Source: Oligoflexia bacterium (GTDB lineage: Bacteria; Bdellovibrionota_G; JALEGL01). From it: a stretch of DNA of 64,000 nucleotides. The notes under the pieces were generated by a model. That model was given only the letters and a program-made list of their open reading frames with translations, was not told where the DNA came from and made no database searches. Positions 1 through 8,171 of this stretch are shown here, piece after piece (within the stretch, counting starts at the first letter, position 1; every line of letters starts with the position of its first letter). The DNA lies in contig DAOLES010000001.1 of the NCBI GenBank assembly GCA_035326705.1, positions 1 through 64,000 of the forward strand. Reading direction: 5' to 3'. Made by a program: the position numbers and the translations under genes.

Positions 1-1
1 G

Positions 2-205
2 GCCACAATCATGGATGGAGCTCATATAGAGAGTGATGTGATTATTGGGGCGGGTGCGCTTGTTACACCCAATACAAAAATTCCTAGTGGGGTTTTGGTT
101 GTTGGCAGCCCGGCTAAAGTAAAACGCGAATTAAAACCTGAAGAGCTTACTTTTTTAAAAAAATCAGCACAAAATTATGTAGATTATCAATCTTTGTATA
201 AATAA
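2..205 (+). CDS. Gamma-carbonic anhydrase-like hexapeptide protein, C-terminal part
   Basis: Only the last 67 codons are in the window and the reading frame is open to the left edge, so the gene begins outside. The fragment carries the left-handed beta-helix hexapeptide pattern and the closing segment VVGSPAKVKREL that is characteristic of the gamma-carbonic anhydrase/YrdA/PaaY family. It ends in a short helix. The zinc-ligand histidines would lie upstream and cannot be checked, so catalytic activity cannot be stated. The next gene starts 5 bases after the stop, suggesting cotranscription. An acyltransferase of the same fold is the main alternative. Confidence 0.75.
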   Translation, partial: ATIMDGAHIESDVIIGAGALVTPNTKIPSGVLVVGSPAKVKRELKPEELTFLKKSAQNYVDYQSLYK

Positions 206-210
206 ACATT

Positions 211-630
211 ATGTCTCATTTTGATTTATTAAAGTCTTGTCCTATTTTTTCACAACTCAGTGATTCTGAAATGATATTACTTGAAAAGAGCTGTGAGGAG
301 ATTTTATTGGCCAAAGGTGAAGATTTATACAAACAAGGTGATATGAGCAAAGGCTTTTGTCTGATTAAAGCAGGTAAATTATCAGCAGGTGATGATGACG
401 GAGTTTTAAATGCGGGTGATTTTATAGGCTCATTTTCACTTTATAAAAGCGGTCTAAAAGCTAAATTAGATGTTCAGGCCATTGAAACCACGGCTTTACT
501 ATGTTTATCTCAGCAAAAGTTTTATGCTTTAGGGCAAGATAATCCTCATATTCAACTTAAAGTGGCGTACGGTATATTGAACGAATATGTTTCTGAGCTC
601 GATCAGGTAGCAGAGATTTTATTAAAATAA
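211..630 (+). CDS. Cyclic nucleotide-binding (CRP-like sensor) domain protein
   Basis: A 139-residue protein consisting almost only of one cNMP-binding beta-roll: it opens with the family signature LLKSCPIFSQLSDSEM and has the GEDLYKQGD turn at about residues 36-44. No helix-turn-helix follows, so it is not a complete CRP/FNR transcription factor; such single-domain proteins are probably regulatory subunits or ligand sensors. The phosphate-binding cassette (normally near GE..ALL..PR) is not conserved here, making cAMP or cGMP binding doubtful. It starts 5 bases after the carbonic-anhydrase-like gene and is probably translated from the same mRNA. Confidence 0.7.
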   Translation: MSHFDLLKSCPIFSQLSDSEMILLEKSCEEILLAKGEDLYKQGDMSKGFCLIKAGKLSAGDDDGVLNAGDFIGSFSLYKSGLKAKLDVQAIETTALLCLSQQKFYALGQDNPHIQLKVAYGILNEYVSELDQVAEILLK

Positions 631-682
631 TTAGGCTATTTGTCGCTTTTACAACTCAAAAAAATCTGCTAGCTAAGAGTGC

Positions 683-1420
683 ATGTTTAGTTTTTGGGGG
701 TATATCAAGACATTCACAGGCTCTTTTTTAATGGTTTTTTGTTTATGGATAAACAATGGCTTTGGTCAAGAGAGATTAAGTGTTGACACAGGTATATCTG
801 AATATAGACAGCAAAAAATAATCGAAGCAACTGAGCAAATTAGTGAAGTTCTTGAACAATCTATAGAAACTCTCAAAGAGATTGCACAACTGATAGAAAC
901 TGAAGCTGAGAGTGACTATGAAAAAAAGTTGCTACGGATATGGGATGCTACATTTAAAGGCAATCATGCTAATGAAATTTTAGAAAGGTTTGAGAGTCTA
1001 CAGCAGCAGTTCAATGAAAACTTAACACATATTCGTTATGCCTCGCAAACGATGTGCGAGACAAAAACACAAGCATCATTAAAAAAGGTTATTAAGCTTG
1101 CCTTTGTTTTAATGCTCAGGAACAGAGTTACCGGTGAAATTGTACCCTATGATGCTGAAGGACAAACTCCTAGCCATGAGGCAATTGTTAATTTATGTGA
1201 TCATTGGTTTGACTCTATTGGTTTTTTAGATCAGATAGCCAGCCTTGTGCATGAATTAACGCATTGGTATTTAAAAACTGAAGATCATGCTTATGTTTAT
1301 CAACATGCTAAATACAAAGCACTAACAGCCCATGAGCATAAAAGCAATGCCGATAGTTATGCCTATTTTATTAAGCAAGTATTGCTGCTTAAACCTCTAC
1401 AAAATAGGCCAGAAGTATAA
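683..1420 (+). CDS. Exported aspzincin (M35-like) metalloendopeptidase candidate
   Basis: A 245-residue protein with an N-terminal hydrophobic export segment (residues 8-28) followed by a predicted coiled, Glu/Gln-rich stretch. The zinc motif HELTH lies at residues 190-194, with Asp201 in TEDHAY and the downstream block NADSYAYF. HExxH plus a nearby Asp plus NADxYxxF is the arrangement of the M35 lysine-specific metalloendopeptidase/deuterolysin group. Cysteines in TMCETK and NLCDHW could form a disulfide. The protein is expected to act in the periplasm or outside the cell. Family assignment rests on these motifs only; substrate is unknown. It stands alone between a sensor-domain gene and a dehydrogenase gene. 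Confidence 0.65.
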   Translation: MFSFWGYIKTFTGSFLMVFCLWINNGFGQERLSVDTGISEYRQQKIIEATEQISEVLEQSIETLKEIAQLIETEAESDYEKKLLRIWDATFKGNHANEILERFESLQQQFNENLTHIRYASQTMCETKTQASLKKVIKLAFVLMLRNRVTGEIVPYDAEGQTPSHEAIVNLCDHWFDSIGFLDQIASLVHELTHWYLKTEDHAYVYQHAKYKALTAHEHKSNADSYAYFIKQVLLLKPLQNRPEV

Positions 1421-1544
1421 TCCTATACCTAAAAAAGACAGTAAAAACCTGCTTAGACCGGATATAAGCGGCTTTTAGAACCGTTGTTAAACAATCTGCA
1501 ATTAATCATAGTCAGAGTAAAAAAAATCTTGTATACGGCCCACT

Positions 1545-2609
1545 ATGGAAAAAGCAAACGTTCATGTGGTGGGTACAGGTACCATTGGTGAGCCTCTTAT
1601 TGGCTTGTTGTGTGAATTTAGAGAAAAGTTAGGTTTTGGTGAGATTACCTTTTCTAAGCGCAACGTATCATTGTTGGATCGATCAAAAGTGAATGCCTTG
1701 ATAAAAAAAGGTGCTAAACTATGTGCTGAAAAAGAGTCTTGGGATGCATTCGTTAATTTAAATGTAAACCCCAGCTATAGTTTAGAGGAAGCTCATGAAA
1801 AGGCAGATGTCATTATAGATTGCACACCTGTGGGCAATAAAAACAAAGAGATGGTTTATCATAAACTTGAAAATACAACCAAAGGCTTTATTGCCCAAGG
1901 GAGCGAATTTGGTTTTGGTAAAATGTATGCTCGTGGGATCAATGATGAAAGCCTCAATGCAGATGATAAGTATTTACAAGTGGTCAGTTGTAATACGCAC
2001 AACTTATCTGCGCTGATTAAAACAATTGCAATGAACAATGGACAAAATATACATGGGCTGAACAATGCAAAGTTTGTTTGTATTCGTCGAGCCAATGATA
2101 TCAGCCAAAATGGTTCATTTTCACCAGCGCATGAGGTGAACGCACATACTGATCCTGAGTTTGGAACGCATCATGCTAGAGATGCGCATGAGTTATTTAA
2201 AACTTTAGATATTAAGTTACCTTTGTTTTCTTCAGCAATGAAAAGCAATACCCAGTACATGCACACGCTCTGGTTTCATTTAACTTTAAATGAAGATGTA
2301 ACCCGAGATGAGGTTTTACGACGTTTGGATGAAAATGATAGAGTAGCATTAACTTATAAAAATACGTCAAACTCTGTATTTTCTTTTGGTCGTGATCATG
2401 GCCACTTTGGACGTATTTTAAATCAAACGGTAGTAGTAGAGTCTGGTTTAAGTGTGGTTAACAGTAGAGAAGTTGTTGGCTGGTGTTTTACACCGCAAGA
2501 TGGGAACTCTTTATTGTCTTCTTTAGCTGGAGCAACCTATTTTGCCAATCCAGATACTTATGAAGATAGAGTGCAATGTTTGAATGAATATTTTTATAAC
2601 GAAATATAA
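1545..2609 (+). CDS. Type II (archaeal-type) glyceraldehyde-3-phosphate dehydrogenase homologue
   Basis: A 354-residue protein with an N-terminal Rossmann nucleotide-binding turn (VVGTGTIGEPL), the block DVIIDCTPVGNKNK and the catalytic-loop motif VVSCNT, placing the nucleophile at Cys149. The later segments CIRRAND and THHARDAHELF (His209/His210) align by eye with the MVRRAADP and HHGPD regions of archaeal phosphorylating GAPDH. Such type II enzymes oxidise glyceraldehyde-3-phosphate in glycolysis and are rare in bacteria. The protein diverges enough that a different aldehyde substrate is possible. It appears monocistronic, with 124 bases upstream and no obvious Shine-Dalgarno before the ATG. 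Confidence 0.7.
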   Translation: MEKANVHVVGTGTIGEPLIGLLCEFREKLGFGEITFSKRNVSLLDRSKVNALIKKGAKLCAEKESWDAFVNLNVNPSYSLEEAHEKADVIIDCTPVGNKNKEMVYHKLENTTKGFIAQGSEFGFGKMYARGINDESLNADDKYLQVVSCNTHNLSALIKTIAMNNGQNIHGLNNAKFVCIRRANDISQNGSFSPAHEVNAHTDPEFGTHHARDAHELFKTLDIKLPLFSSAMKSNTQYMHTLWFHLTLNEDVTRDEVLRRLDENDRVALTYKNTSNSVFSFGRDHGHFGRILNQTVVVESGLSVVNSREVVGWCFTPQDGNSLLSSLAGATYFANPDTYEDRVQCLNEYFYNEI

Positions 2610-2704
2610 AAAACATGATTGCGCGCTAAATATCTGATTTTTAAGGGTAAAAATAACTTTTTCTTGACTTATTTTAATAATTTATGTTAAAAGGCCTAAT
2701 CTAT

Positions 2705-2723
2705 CTCATATGGGTAATATGAG
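2705..2723. repeat. Inverted repeat in leader of the 2751 gene
   Basis: CTCATAT and ATATGAG form a perfect 7-base inverted repeat with a 5-base spacer, 27 bases upstream of the next start codon. It could be an operator or a small leader hairpin; nothing in the window tells which. Confidence 0.4.
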
Positions 2724-2750
2724 TGTGGGGATCAAGTAGAAAGGATTTGT

Positions 2751-2933
2751 ATGGATATTTTGAATGATGATGTAAGAGAGTACTCTATGGACCAAGTTTA
2801 TCAAATTGGTGATGAAATTGAACATCCATTTTTTGGTAAGGGCAAAGTAACTGCAAATTTACGCAAAGGCAAAATTGAAGTTGATTTTGATAAAATTGGT
2901 ACACGTACTTTAGTGGCAAACTATAAAAGTTAA
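2751..2933 (+). CDS. Small Tudor/UvrD-C-terminal-like domain protein
   Basis: A 60-residue protein preceded by the ribosome-binding sequence AAAGGA. Its core, GDEIEHPFFGKGKV followed by a basic beta-strand region and a VDFDKIGTRTLV segment, matches the GDxVxHxxFGxGxV pattern of the small SH3/Tudor-like barrel found at the C-terminus of UvrD/PcrA-type helicases, where it contacts RNA polymerase. As a free-standing domain its function is unknown. A strong terminator follows, so the gene is expressed on its own. Confidence 0.65.
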   Translation: MDILNDDVREYSMDQVYQIGDEIEHPFFGKGKVTANLRKGKIEVDFDKIGTRTLVANYKS

Positions 2934-2975
2934 TAGTTATAGATTTATCGCCGTATCATTTAAAAATGAATAAAT

Positions 2976-3005
2976 AAAAAAAGCGCCTTTAAGGCGCTTT
3001 TTTTT
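2976..3005. terminator. Bidirectional intrinsic terminator
   Basis: A GC-rich stem GCGCCTT/AAGGCGC flanked by an A-run on the left and a T-run on the right serves both the 60-residue protein gene (+) and glutamate dehydrogenase (-), which converge here. Confidence 0.9.
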
Positions 3006-3022
3006 ATGAGTAAAAATAAAGC

Positions 3023-4297
3023 TTACGGAAAGATTCCTCTTTCTTTGTAAGCGGTTTGAAGTTTTTCTAAGGCAACCATATAGGCAGCGGTTCTTAAATT
3101 AATATCCTCTTTTTTGGCTTTTTCTAAAGTCTTGTAAAATGCTTGGCGCATAATAAAAGACAATTTATGATCTACTTCTTGTAAGCTCCATTGAGCACTG
3201 GTCTTGTTTTGTACCCACTCAAAATAACTCACTGTAACACCACCAGCGTTGGCCAAAATATCAGGAAGAACAGTAATGCCACGCTCATTTAAAATAGCAT
3301 CGCCTTCAGAAGTTACAGGGCCATTAGCGCCTTCTACCACAACCATGGCTTTAATGTTCTTGGCATTTCCTTCGTGTACTTGTCCTTCTAAGGCTGCAGG
3401 GATGAGAACATCTACCTCTTGACTAAAAAATTGCTCAGGGTCCATAGGTTCAGCGTTGGGATAACCTTCAACAGAACCATGTTCAGCAACATAATCTCTC
3501 AGCTCAACACAGTTTAAGCCTTTACTGTTGTATATGGTTCCCTTATGATCTTGTACAGAAGTGATTTTCCCACCACGTTTTTCTAAAAGAATAGCTGTGC
3601 TGCTCCCTACATTACCAAAACCTTGGATAGCATAACTTAAAGAAGATAATGAAATATCTTTTTCATCAGCCCAGCTTCTTAAAACATAAACCAAACCTTG
3701 ACCCGTTGCTTTTTCGCGGCCGTGACTTCCGCCACAGGTTAAAGTTTTACCGGTTACAATATGTCTTTGTGCATTTCTTGTGATTGATGTTTGAGCGTTC
3801 ATGAATGTGTCCATGATGTACACCATGGTTTGAGCATTGGTGCCCATATCTGGGGCTGGAATATCATACTCTGGACCAATATTAGCCCCCAGTGCATGAG
3901 TCATTCTTCTGGTTAGACGCTCAAGTTCCTTTTCACTAAAGTCTCTAGGATTAATGGTAACACCACCTTTAGCCCCACCAAAAGGAATATCAACCAAAGC
4001 ACATTTAAAAGTCATCCAGGCGGCCAAAGCTTTGACTTCGTCTAAATTGACATTGCGGTGATAGCGAATACCGCCCTTAAATGGACCCAAAATATTACTA
4101 TGTTGAATACGGTAGCCACTCACCATTTTTAAATCACCGGTATCCATACGTACTGGAAAATTTACGGCAATTTCATTTTTGGGTTGGGATAAAATTTCTC
4201 TAACTGAAGGATCAAGACGCATAATATCTGCAGCAGCTTGCCACTGCGAAACGGCTTGTTTATACAATGATTTTTCTGACATAATGGGGCGGATCAT
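3023..4297 (-). CDS. gdhA: Glutamate dehydrogenase (NAD(P)-dependent)
   Basis: A 424-residue hexameric-type Glu/Leu/Phe/Val dehydrogenase that interconverts glutamate and 2-oxoglutarate plus ammonium in the cytoplasm. Visible family blocks are GPFKGGIRYH, the lysine-rich active-site region VDIPFGGAKGG, the proline-rich PAPDMGTN loop, and the Rossmann turn IQGFGNVGSS. Length is normal for the short (about 420-residue) class. An in-frame ATG five codons downstream (4282) is an alternative start; neither has a clear Shine-Dalgarno. It lies 89 bases downstream of an unrelated exported-protein gene on the same strand and ends at a bidirectional terminator. Coenzyme preference cannot be decided by eye. 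Confidence 0.95.
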   Translation of the reverse strand: MIRPIMSEKSLYKQAVSQWQAAADIMRLDPSVREILSQPKNEIAVNFPVRMDTGDLKMVSGYRIQHSNILGPFKGGIRYHRNVNLDEVKALAAWMTFKCALVDIPFGGAKGGVTINPRDFSEKELERLTRRMTHALGANIGPEYDIPAPDMGTNAQTMVYIMDTFMNAQTSITRNAQRHIVTGKTLTCGGSHGREKATGQGLVYVLRSWADEKDISLSSLSYAIQGFGNVGSSTAILLEKRGGKITSVQDHKGTIYNSKGLNCVELRDYVAEHGSVEGYPNAEPMDPEQFFSQEVDVLIPAALEGQVHEGNAKNIKAMVVVEGANGPVTSEGDAILNERGITVLPDILANAGGVTVSYFEWVQNKTSAQWSLQEVDHKLSFIMRQAFYKTLEKAKKEDINLRTAAYMVALEKLQTAYKERGIFP

Positions 4298-4386
4298 ACA
4301 CCAGATAAAAATAAAGAAAACAAAAAATTTAGATTGGCTGTAGGTTTCTTTGTCGCATCTATGGCGGACTATATAAAGAAGATAAA

Positions 4387-5439
4387 TTATTTAGGGGTGT
4401 TTTTTGTGATTATATTAGGAGCATCAAGGGTTCCTGAAACAAGAAAAGTATTAATAGGCGAATATTCATGGTAAAAAGTTACTTCAGCTCCAGCCGTAAA
4501 ATCTTTTTTTGGAAACTTTTCCCGTCCTTGGCTTATTAAGTCTAAAACATAACTTGATAAGCGGTATTGGGTTCTAAAGTCAATATGAGAGTATGAAACG
4601 ATATCAACCTTTAGATTTAATTGTAAACAAAGATCGGTTTTGCAGTTAACAATTAAGCTTAGATTTGAAACATCGTATTTCCCTAAGTTCTGCTGCATAG
4701 TACTATTTTTAAATAAGTCTACCCATTGAAGGGTTAGATCTTCGGCATAAGGTTTTGTTGATATTTTAATCTGAGCTGGACCGGATACTTTTGAATTAGA
4801 CTCTTTCTTTTTACCAGATAAAAGTTGGTTGAAACTTTCTCTTAAATCACAGTTCTTAATCAACTCAGCTTGTTTGCTGTCATCAAGCTGAGTTTTTTCG
4901 ATGAATTTTCTTAAGAGGTTGCACCTTTTTTGCTCAATCAATTGTAAAGCAAAAATTTCAGCATCAACAGGGCCAGAGCGATACAACTTTTGGTTTTGTT
5001 CATTAAACCAATCAGAAAAATCATTGATCAACTTTCTATTGCCCATATTTTCAAAAGCACTTTCAGCAATAAGGCTATAATTTTGTACATCCCATAGACT
5101 TACGGCAATATAGTTCGGGGATATTTTTCTAAGAATCACCACCGTTTGCACCTGATCTATGGCAGCTTTTGCCAAAATTAGAGCATCATTGCTGATGTTT
5201 CTGATAGGAAAGGTTTTTAAAGTAAAGGTGTCACTGTGAATGGATAATCTTTGAATTAAATTGTTGTATTCATCAAGTTGATTTTGATCTTTGCCGTCAA
5301 AAGTTTTTGTATTAACAAAAATGCCTACATGAGCCAACTTCTTTTCATTGGCCTGTGTTTCAGGGGCGACGCATAAAAAAGTCAGCAGAATGTATAAATA
5401 AACCATAGCATAGTGTTTGATTTTGCTTTTATTATACAT
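4387..5439 (-). CDS. Exported protein of unknown function
   Basis: A 350-residue protein with a signal peptide (hydrophobic residues about 10-27, probable cleavage after the TQA segment near residue 30). The mature part has no motif I recognise. It contains several cysteines (for example in QKRCNLL, IKNCDLR and NCKTDLC) and a charged linker near residues 205-220. A periplasmic or outer-membrane-associated role is the only inference. It starts from an ATG 52 bases from the divergent purN gene and may be cotranscribed with gdhA downstream. Confidence 0.7.
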   Translation of the reverse strand: MYNKSKIKHYAMVYLYILLTFLCVAPETQANEKKLAHVGIFVNTKTFDGKDQNQLDEYNNLIQRLSIHSDTFTLKTFPIRNISNDALILAKAAIDQVQTVVILRKISPNYIAVSLWDVQNYSLIAESAFENMGNRKLINDFSDWFNEQNQKLYRSGPVDAEIFALQLIEQKRCNLLRKFIEKTQLDDSKQAELIKNCDLRESFNQLLSGKKKESNSKVSGPAQIKISTKPYAEDLTLQWVDLFKNSTMQQNLGKYDVSNLSLIVNCKTDLCLQLNLKVDIVSYSHIDFRTQYRLSSYVLDLISQGREKFPKKDFTAGAEVTFYHEYSPINTFLVSGTLDAPNIITKNTPK

Positions 5440-5491
5440 TAATAATAATTATACATGACTTGTTTAAGTTTTGACTAGATATCAAGAGAAT

Positions 5492-6091
5492 ATGAAAAAA
5501 AAAACGCAAATTAAAAGTCTTCTTGTAATGGCATCAGGAAATGGCAGTAACTTTGAAGCTATTGTTAAAGCTTGTCATGACGGTGAAATTAACGCACAAG
5601 TGACAAAACTCATAAGTGATAATCCTAAAGCATATGTTTTTCAAAGGGCTAAACAATTAGATGTTGTTTTTGAGTGTATTGATTATAAGTCCTTTCCCAC
5701 CCGGAGTGATTTTGAACATGAACTGTTACAGGCTTGTCTAAAAGATGAACCAGAGTACATTGTTTTAGCTGGATTCATGAAAATTCTGCCAAAAGAGTTT
5801 ATTTACTATTTTAAACAAAGAATCATTAATATTCATCCATCACTTTTACCTCTTTATCCTGGAACCAAAGCTTTAGAAAAAGCATGGAATAATAAGGATA
5901 GAGTTTCAGGGGTTACGGTTCATTATGTTGATGAGGGTGTTGATACGGGTGAAATAATTCTACAAAGAAGTTTGAATATTGATTATAAGGCATCATATGA
6001 AAATTTTTGTCAGAAAATGCATGCTTTAGAGCATGAAGTTTATGTTGAAGCTCTGCAAAAACTCTTGAATAGATCGAAAGACTCTCTTTAA
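5492..6091 (+). CDS. purN: Phosphoribosylglycinamide formyltransferase
   Basis: A 199-residue enzyme transferring a formyl group from 10-formyl-tetrahydrofolate to GAR, the third step of purine synthesis. It shows the N-terminal phosphate-binding loop SGNGSNFEA, the core motif AGFMKILP, the catalytic NIHPSLLPLYPG (Asn and His) and the Asp loop VDEGVDTGEII. I chose the ATG at 5492, which follows the AAGAGA sequence; the frame is open back to a TTG at 5471, but those codons add nothing conserved. Length is typical. The one-carbon donor links it to folD and the glycine cleavage genes 30 kb downstream. Confidence 0.95.
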   Translation: MKKKTQIKSLLVMASGNGSNFEAIVKACHDGEINAQVTKLISDNPKAYVFQRAKQLDVVFECIDYKSFPTRSDFEHELLQACLKDEPEYIVLAGFMKILPKEFIYYFKQRIINIHPSLLPLYPGTKALEKAWNNKDRVSGVTVHYVDEGVDTGEIILQRSLNIDYKASYENFCQKMHALEHEVYVEALQKLLNRSKDSL

Positions 6092-6124
6092 AAAATTGGC
6101 ATATATTGTGAACATAAATAGGCT

Positions 6125-6766
6125 ATGTCAGTTAAGTTATTACCTCAACGATGTGAAAGTATTGAATACGCATCTTATTCTATATATGAACTGATCAATA
6201 TTCTATTTTTAGAAAAAAACATTGAACAATCAATCCTTGAAAAAATTGTATATCGATTAAACAATAATTTTGTTTGCGATAGTGCATACCTAAATTATAT
6301 GCTTGGCCTTGATGAGCTTATGGTAAAAAAGTTTCTAGCGTTGATAGAAATCATAAAGCGAAAAGAGACTATCTCGAATGCTTTAGAATATATTCGTTCA
6401 CCCAAAGATTTTGCACAATGTTTAACCAAATATTGTCAATACCTGCCGCATGAGACAGTTTTTCTCGGTTTATTAAACCATAAAAATGCTTTGTTTGAAC
6501 TAAAACATTTCACACAAGATCAGGTAGGAGGTGTTAAGATAGATATGAAACTATTGATGAAGCATGTTTTATGTGAAAATGCAGCTAGAATTATTATAGG
6601 GCATAACCACCCGTCAGGCGATCCAAGGCCATCTACTCAAGATAAAGTGTTAACCCAGCACATAGAACGTTTACTTAAATATTTTGATTTAGAACTTTTA
6701 GATCATATTATCATTGGCCGAAAATCATACTATAGTTTTAAAAACAAACGCATTCTTAATTTATAG
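6125..6766 (+). CDS. radC: RadC/JAB-domain protein
   Basis: A 213-residue member of the RadC family. The C-terminal half carries the JAMM metalloprotease-type zinc motif: Glu110, then HNHPSGDPRPSTQD with His160, His162 and Asp173. The N-terminal half is a degenerate helical (helix-hairpin-helix-like) region. Despite the historic name, a DNA repair role is not established for this family. It starts 33 bases after purN without a strong ribosome-binding site and ends 4 bases before the convergent oxyR stop codon. Confidence 0.85.
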   Translation: MSVKLLPQRCESIEYASYSIYELINILFLEKNIEQSILEKIVYRLNNNFVCDSAYLNYMLGLDELMVKKFLALIEIIKRKETISNALEYIRSPKDFAQCLTKYCQYLPHETVFLGLLNHKNALFELKHFTQDQVGGVKIDMKLLMKHVLCENAARIIIGHNHPSGDPRPSTQDKVLTQHIERLLKYFDLELLDHIIIGRKSYYSFKNKRILNL

Positions 6767-6770
6767 TTTG

Positions 6771-7715
6771 CTAAATATCAATGCGTTCTATGCTATCTTT
6801 TTTCAGAGAACTTAATTCATTGGGAATGTGATTGATTATGCTATTGGTCATGGCGTCTATAATATGTTCCTTTAAAAATGTTCGACTATGCACCAGACTT
6901 ATCTCTCTAGTAGGAACAGGACTTTTGAATTTTTTTAATTGGTGATTTTTTTCTTGTTCGGTTAAATCAAGGCTTGCAAGGTGGGGTATAAGCGTGTAGC
7001 CATCACCGTTACGGATTAGGTTTTTTAAAGTTTCAAGGTTGCCACTGTCAAAGTGAACATTATTTAAAACTTCACGTTTGTTTTTAAATGCACAAACTTT
7101 AATAACTTGCTCTCTAAAACAATGCCCTTCATCTAGAAGCCAAATAGGGTGGTCTTGTAGCTGTGTTTCTGACACAGTTTTTTTGTTAATCAAAGGGTGA
7201 TGCTTAGACATAAAAGCATAAAACGGTTCATAAAATAAACTGCGCTCAATAATTTTATCGTCATACAATGGCGTCACCAAAAGCCCACCATCAAGTTGAT
7301 CATCATAAAGCTTTTCTATAATATCTTCTGTTTTGTACTCGCTGATGGTCAGGTCTACTTTAGGATAATTATTTGAAAAACTTTTGATAAATAAAGGTAG
7401 GATGTACGGAGATAAGGTAGGAATGACACCAAGATGAAATGACCCACTAAGTTCTGCGCTTTGGGCATGAATATCCAACAGCTTTTTATGTTCTGATATG
7501 ACTTTTCTTGCTTGTTCAATCACTTCTTGACCAAGCTGTGTGACTTTTATAGGTGATTTAGAGCGGTCAAAAATAATGATGTCCAGTTCATCTTCTGCTT
7601 TTTGAACTTGGGCAGATAGGGACGGTTGGCTGACAAAGCATGACTTTGCAGCTCTTCCAAAGTGTTTATGTTTTGCAACAGCTAAAATGTATTCAAGTTG
7701 ACTCAAACTAGGCAT
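6771..7715 (-). CDS. oxyR: Peroxide-sensing LysR-type regulator
   Basis: A 314-residue LysR-family activator. The N-terminal winged helix-turn-helix (residues 1-60, FGRAAKSCFVSQPSLSAQ) is followed by the effector domain. The block GHCFREQVIKVC places cysteines at residues 199 and 208, the same spacing and numbering as the redox-active pair of Escherichia coli OxyR, so peroxide sensing by disulfide formation is expected. It is transcribed divergently from the thioredoxin-peroxiredoxin operon with a near-consensus OxyR site between them. Its own promoter places the transcription start at or next to the ATG, so the mRNA may be leaderless. Autoregulation is likely. Confidence 0.95.
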   Translation of the reverse strand: MPSLSQLEYILAVAKHKHFGRAAKSCFVSQPSLSAQVQKAEDELDIIIFDRSKSPIKVTQLGQEVIEQARKVISEHKKLLDIHAQSAELSGSFHLGVIPTLSPYILPLFIKSFSNNYPKVDLTISEYKTEDIIEKLYDDQLDGGLLVTPLYDDKIIERSLFYEPFYAFMSKHHPLINKKTVSETQLQDHPIWLLDEGHCFREQVIKVCAFKNKREVLNNVHFDSGNLETLKNLIRNGDGYTLIPHLASLDLTEQEKNHQLKKFKSPVPTREISLVHSRTFLKEHIIDAMTNSIINHIPNELSSLKKDSIERIDI

Positions 7716-7749
7716 TTTTGTAATGTACTTTTTGTAATTAAAATGTCAA
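7716..7749 (-). promoter_or_regulatory. oxyR promoter, probably leaderless
   Basis: Read on the minus strand: -35 TTGACA (7749-7744), 16-base spacer, -10 TACATT (7727-7722), then only 6 bases to the ATG at 7715. A start site about 7 bases after the -10 would coincide with the A of the start codon. No Shine-Dalgarno is present. Confidence 0.6.
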
Positions 7750-7754
7750 TTTTA

Positions 7755-7790
7755 ATAGTTTAAAACTATTGATTAATAGATCTAAAGTGT
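7755..7790. promoter_or_regulatory. OxyR binding site
   Basis: ATAGTTTAAAACTAT at 7755-7769 fits the OxyR half-operator ATAG-n-T-nnn-A-n-CTAT at every fixed position. A second, degenerate copy (ATAG then T, A, ending GTGT) follows at 7776-7790 after a 6-base spacer; the enterobacterial consensus has 7. The site sits 5 bases from the oxyR -35 and immediately upstream of the thioredoxin-peroxiredoxin transcription unit. Confidence 0.75.
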
Positions 7791-7859
7791 TGGATAAATA
7801 TTAAGCTTTGTTGCATATTAGAACTTAACAAAGCTAATGCAATAAATATGGAGGTTGCA

Positions 7860-8171
7860 ATGATTGAATTAAATGAAGATAACTTACAAAGTGTTATCGA
7901 TGAGCATAAGCAAGTCATTGTACAGTACGGAGCTACTTGGTGCGGAAACTGTAGAATGATTAAACCAAAATTTAAAAAACTTGCTGAAGCAACACAAGGC
8001 ATAGCCTTTGTTTATGTTGATGCAGAAAAGTATCCAAACTCAAGAAAATTAGCTGCAGTAGATAATTTACCGACATTTGCTGCGTTTAAAGATGGGAAAC
8101 TCTTAAAGCAAGATCAAGGTAACAAAATTGATGTGGTGGAAGGGTTAGTCAATGAAGTTACCAGTCATTAA
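7860..8171 (+). CDS. Thioredoxin-family protein
   Basis: A 103-residue single-domain thioredoxin fold with active site WCGNC (Cys28, Cys31) and the cis-proline segment NLPTFAAF. The start at 7860 is fixed by a strong ribosome-binding site GGAGGT five bases upstream; the in-frame ATG at 7848 lies in front of that site and is not the start. It is the first gene of the peroxide-response operon and overlaps the next gene by 20 bases, implying coupled translation. It probably reduces the downstream 2-Cys peroxiredoxin. The unusual CGNC dipeptide and the sequence resemble Bacteroidota proteins found in the same neighbourhood, from memory. Confidence 0.9.
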   Translation: MIELNEDNLQSVIDEHKQVIVQYGATWCGNCRMIKPKFKKLAEATQGIAFVYVDAEKYPNSRKLAAVDNLPTFAAFKDGKLLKQDQGNKIDVVEGLVNEVTSH

